Assembly (NCBI RefSeq): GCF_030246845.1
Contig: NZ_CP126889.1
Coordinates: 682,001-746,000, forward strand
Source of the DNA: Enhydrobacter sp.
Lineage (GTDB): Bacteria > Pseudomonadota > Alphaproteobacteria > Reyranellales > Reyranellaceae
DNA length: 64,000 nt
Direction: 5' to 3'
Shown: positions 63,185-64,000 of the stretch, piece after piece
Numbering within the stretch: the stretch's first letter is position 1
Layout: every line of letters begins with the position of its first letter
Program-made: the position numbers and the translations under genes
Notes under the pieces: model-generated
Seen by the model: only the letters and a program-made list of their open reading frames with translations
What the model was told of the DNA's origin: nothing
Databases searched by the model: none

Positions 63185-64000
63185 ATGCGCTACGCCGAGC
63201 TGCAGGTCACCACCAACTACAGCTTCCTGCGTGGCGGCTCGCATCCGGGCGAGCTCGTCTGGCGGGCGATCGAGCTCGGCCACAACGCCATCGGCATCAC
63301 CGACCGCAACACGCTGGCGGGCGTGGTGCGCGCCTACTCGGCGATCAAGGAATACTACGAGGAGCATCCGGCGCCCGAAAATGAGCAGATCAAGCTCCTG
63401 GTTGGCGCGCGCCTCGAAACGCGCGACGGCTATTCGCTGCTCGCCTATCCCCTCGACCTCGAAGGCTACAAGCGGCTGTCGCGCCTCCTGACGGTCGGCA
63501 ATCGTCGGGCGGCGAAAGGCGAATGCGATCTCGCCTTCGACGATCTCGCCGAGCATGCCGAAGGCCTGCTCGCCATCGTCCTGCCGCCTCGCCGCATCGA
63601 CGATCCCGTCTTTCATGACAAGCTGCGCCGGCTGGCCCGGCTGTTCGGCAACCGCTGCTATCTCGCCGCCAATATGCTGTTCCGCGGCGACGATGCCCGC
63701 CGCCTCGCCGCTCTCGACAATCTCGCGGCCCGGATGAAGGTGCGCCTGGTCGCCACCAACGACGTGCACTATCACATTCCCGACCGACGCGCCCTGCAGG
63801 ACGTCGTCACCGCGATCCGTCTCAACTGCACGGTCGACGAGCTGGGCTTCCGCCGCTTCGCCTCGGCCGAGCGGCACCTGAAGGCGGCCGGGGAGATGGA
63901 ACGCCTCTTCAAGAGGTATCCGCATGCCATCGAACACATCCAGAAGATCGTCGAGCGCTGCCGCTTCTCGCTCGATCAGCTCACCTATCAATATCCCGTC
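63185..64000 (+). CDS. dnaE2: Error-prone DNA polymerase III alpha subunit DnaE2 (cut by window edge)
   Basis: The first 272 codons are visible and run to base 64000; the family is about 1,050-1,100 residues. The start MRYAELQVTTNYSFLRGGSH is the PHP domain of DnaE2, followed by IGITDRNTLAGVVRAY and ATNDVHYH, PHP metal-site-like segments. It is the third gene of the imuA-imuB-dnaE2 cassette and so is LexA-controlled from the promoter at 60624. The polymerase and OB regions lie outside the window. Confidence 0.95.
   Translation, partial: MRYAELQVTTNYSFLRGGSHPGELVWRAIELGHNAIGITDRNTLAGVVRAYSAIKEYYEEHPAPENEQIKLLVGARLETRDGYSLLAYPLDLEGYKRLSRLLTVGNRRAAKGECDLAFDDLAEHAEGLLAIVLPPRRIDDPVFHDKLRRLARLFGNRCYLAANMLFRGDDARRLAALDNLAARMKVRLVATNDVHYHIPDRRALQDVVTAIRLNCTVDELGFRRFASAERHLKAAGEMERLFKRYPHAIEHIQKIVERCRFSLDQLTYQYPV

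Noticed and set aside
61385..63991. An 868-codon minus-strand frame
   Set aside because: It is antisense to imuB and dnaE2, whose protein families are certain.

Overview
The window is GC-rich, densely packed DNA with short intergenic gaps and many ATGA/GTGA stop-start overlaps. The ABC-transporter load, the coxL-like and family III CoA-transferase genes, the imuA-imuB-dnaE2 cassette and a GTTC-N7-GTTC type LexA box all point to an alphaproteobacterium, perhaps a soil member of the Rhodospirillales (Reyranella-like). The genus is an inference; the class is well supported. No rRNA, tRNA, CRISPR, IS element or prophage gene was recognised, and no gene-free stretch exceeds about 280 bases (22361-22621 and 49959-50238 hold nothing I can name).

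Layout. 1-1776: an edge-truncated cyclase-type gene, a GFA-fold protein and a divergent LysR regulator. 1837-9361 (minus): an eight-gene operon with a polyamine/opine-type ABC transporter followed by an opine or D-hydroxyproline dehydrogenase-like set (two DAO-type flavoproteins, a 2Fe-2S subunit and an FAD/NAD subunit), faced by an OccR/NocR-like LysR gene at 9472. 10349-12279: an RlmM-like methyltransferase and adenine deaminase. 12357-18377: a histone-tail-like DUF6496 protein, an orphan CoxL-type molybdoenzyme, a SnoaL-like protein, a small lipoprotein, a NUDIX hydrolase, an M23 peptidase and a Sel1 protein. 18503-25483: a crotonase, a CoA-transferase, a CocE hydrolase, an aldehyde dehydrogenase and a UraD-HIUase fusion. 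25568-33379: a Liv-type ABC transporter followed by two tandem membrane class III cyclases of equal length. 33423-36502: an AhpD-like protein, an acyl-CoA dehydrogenase homologue with desulfinase-like residues, DUF6766, an Rrf2 regulator and a GNAT acetyltransferase.

36591-46011: an aerobic benzoyl-CoA (box) cluster, boxC-boxB-benzoate CoA ligase, running into a five-gene Liv-type ABC transporter. This fits uptake, CoA activation, epoxidation and ring cleavage of benzoate, but boxA, the reductase, is absent. 46107-49958: a PotFGHI-type polyamine transporter. 50239-52375: an HxlR regulator with two palindromic operators, a CMD-family protein and BenE. 52536-54730: a CoA-transferase coupled to an acetylpolyamine amidohydrolase. 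54805-59701: a GntR regulator with its own TGGTC-N-GACCA operator, RpiB, and an amino-acid ABC transporter with two tandem binding proteins of equal length. 59707-60537: a degenerate MBL-fold protein. 60703-64000: the LexA-controlled imuA-imuB-dnaE2 mutagenesis cassette, with dnaE2 cut by the right edge.

Overall this is a catabolic and transport-rich region (aromatics, polyamines, opine-like amines, purines) ending in a DNA-damage tolerance operon. The most unusual items are the tandem cyclase pair, the Arg/Gln-signature desulfinase-like enzyme, the box cluster without boxA, the tandem binding proteins, and a dispersed palindromic repeat sitting in transporter operon gaps.
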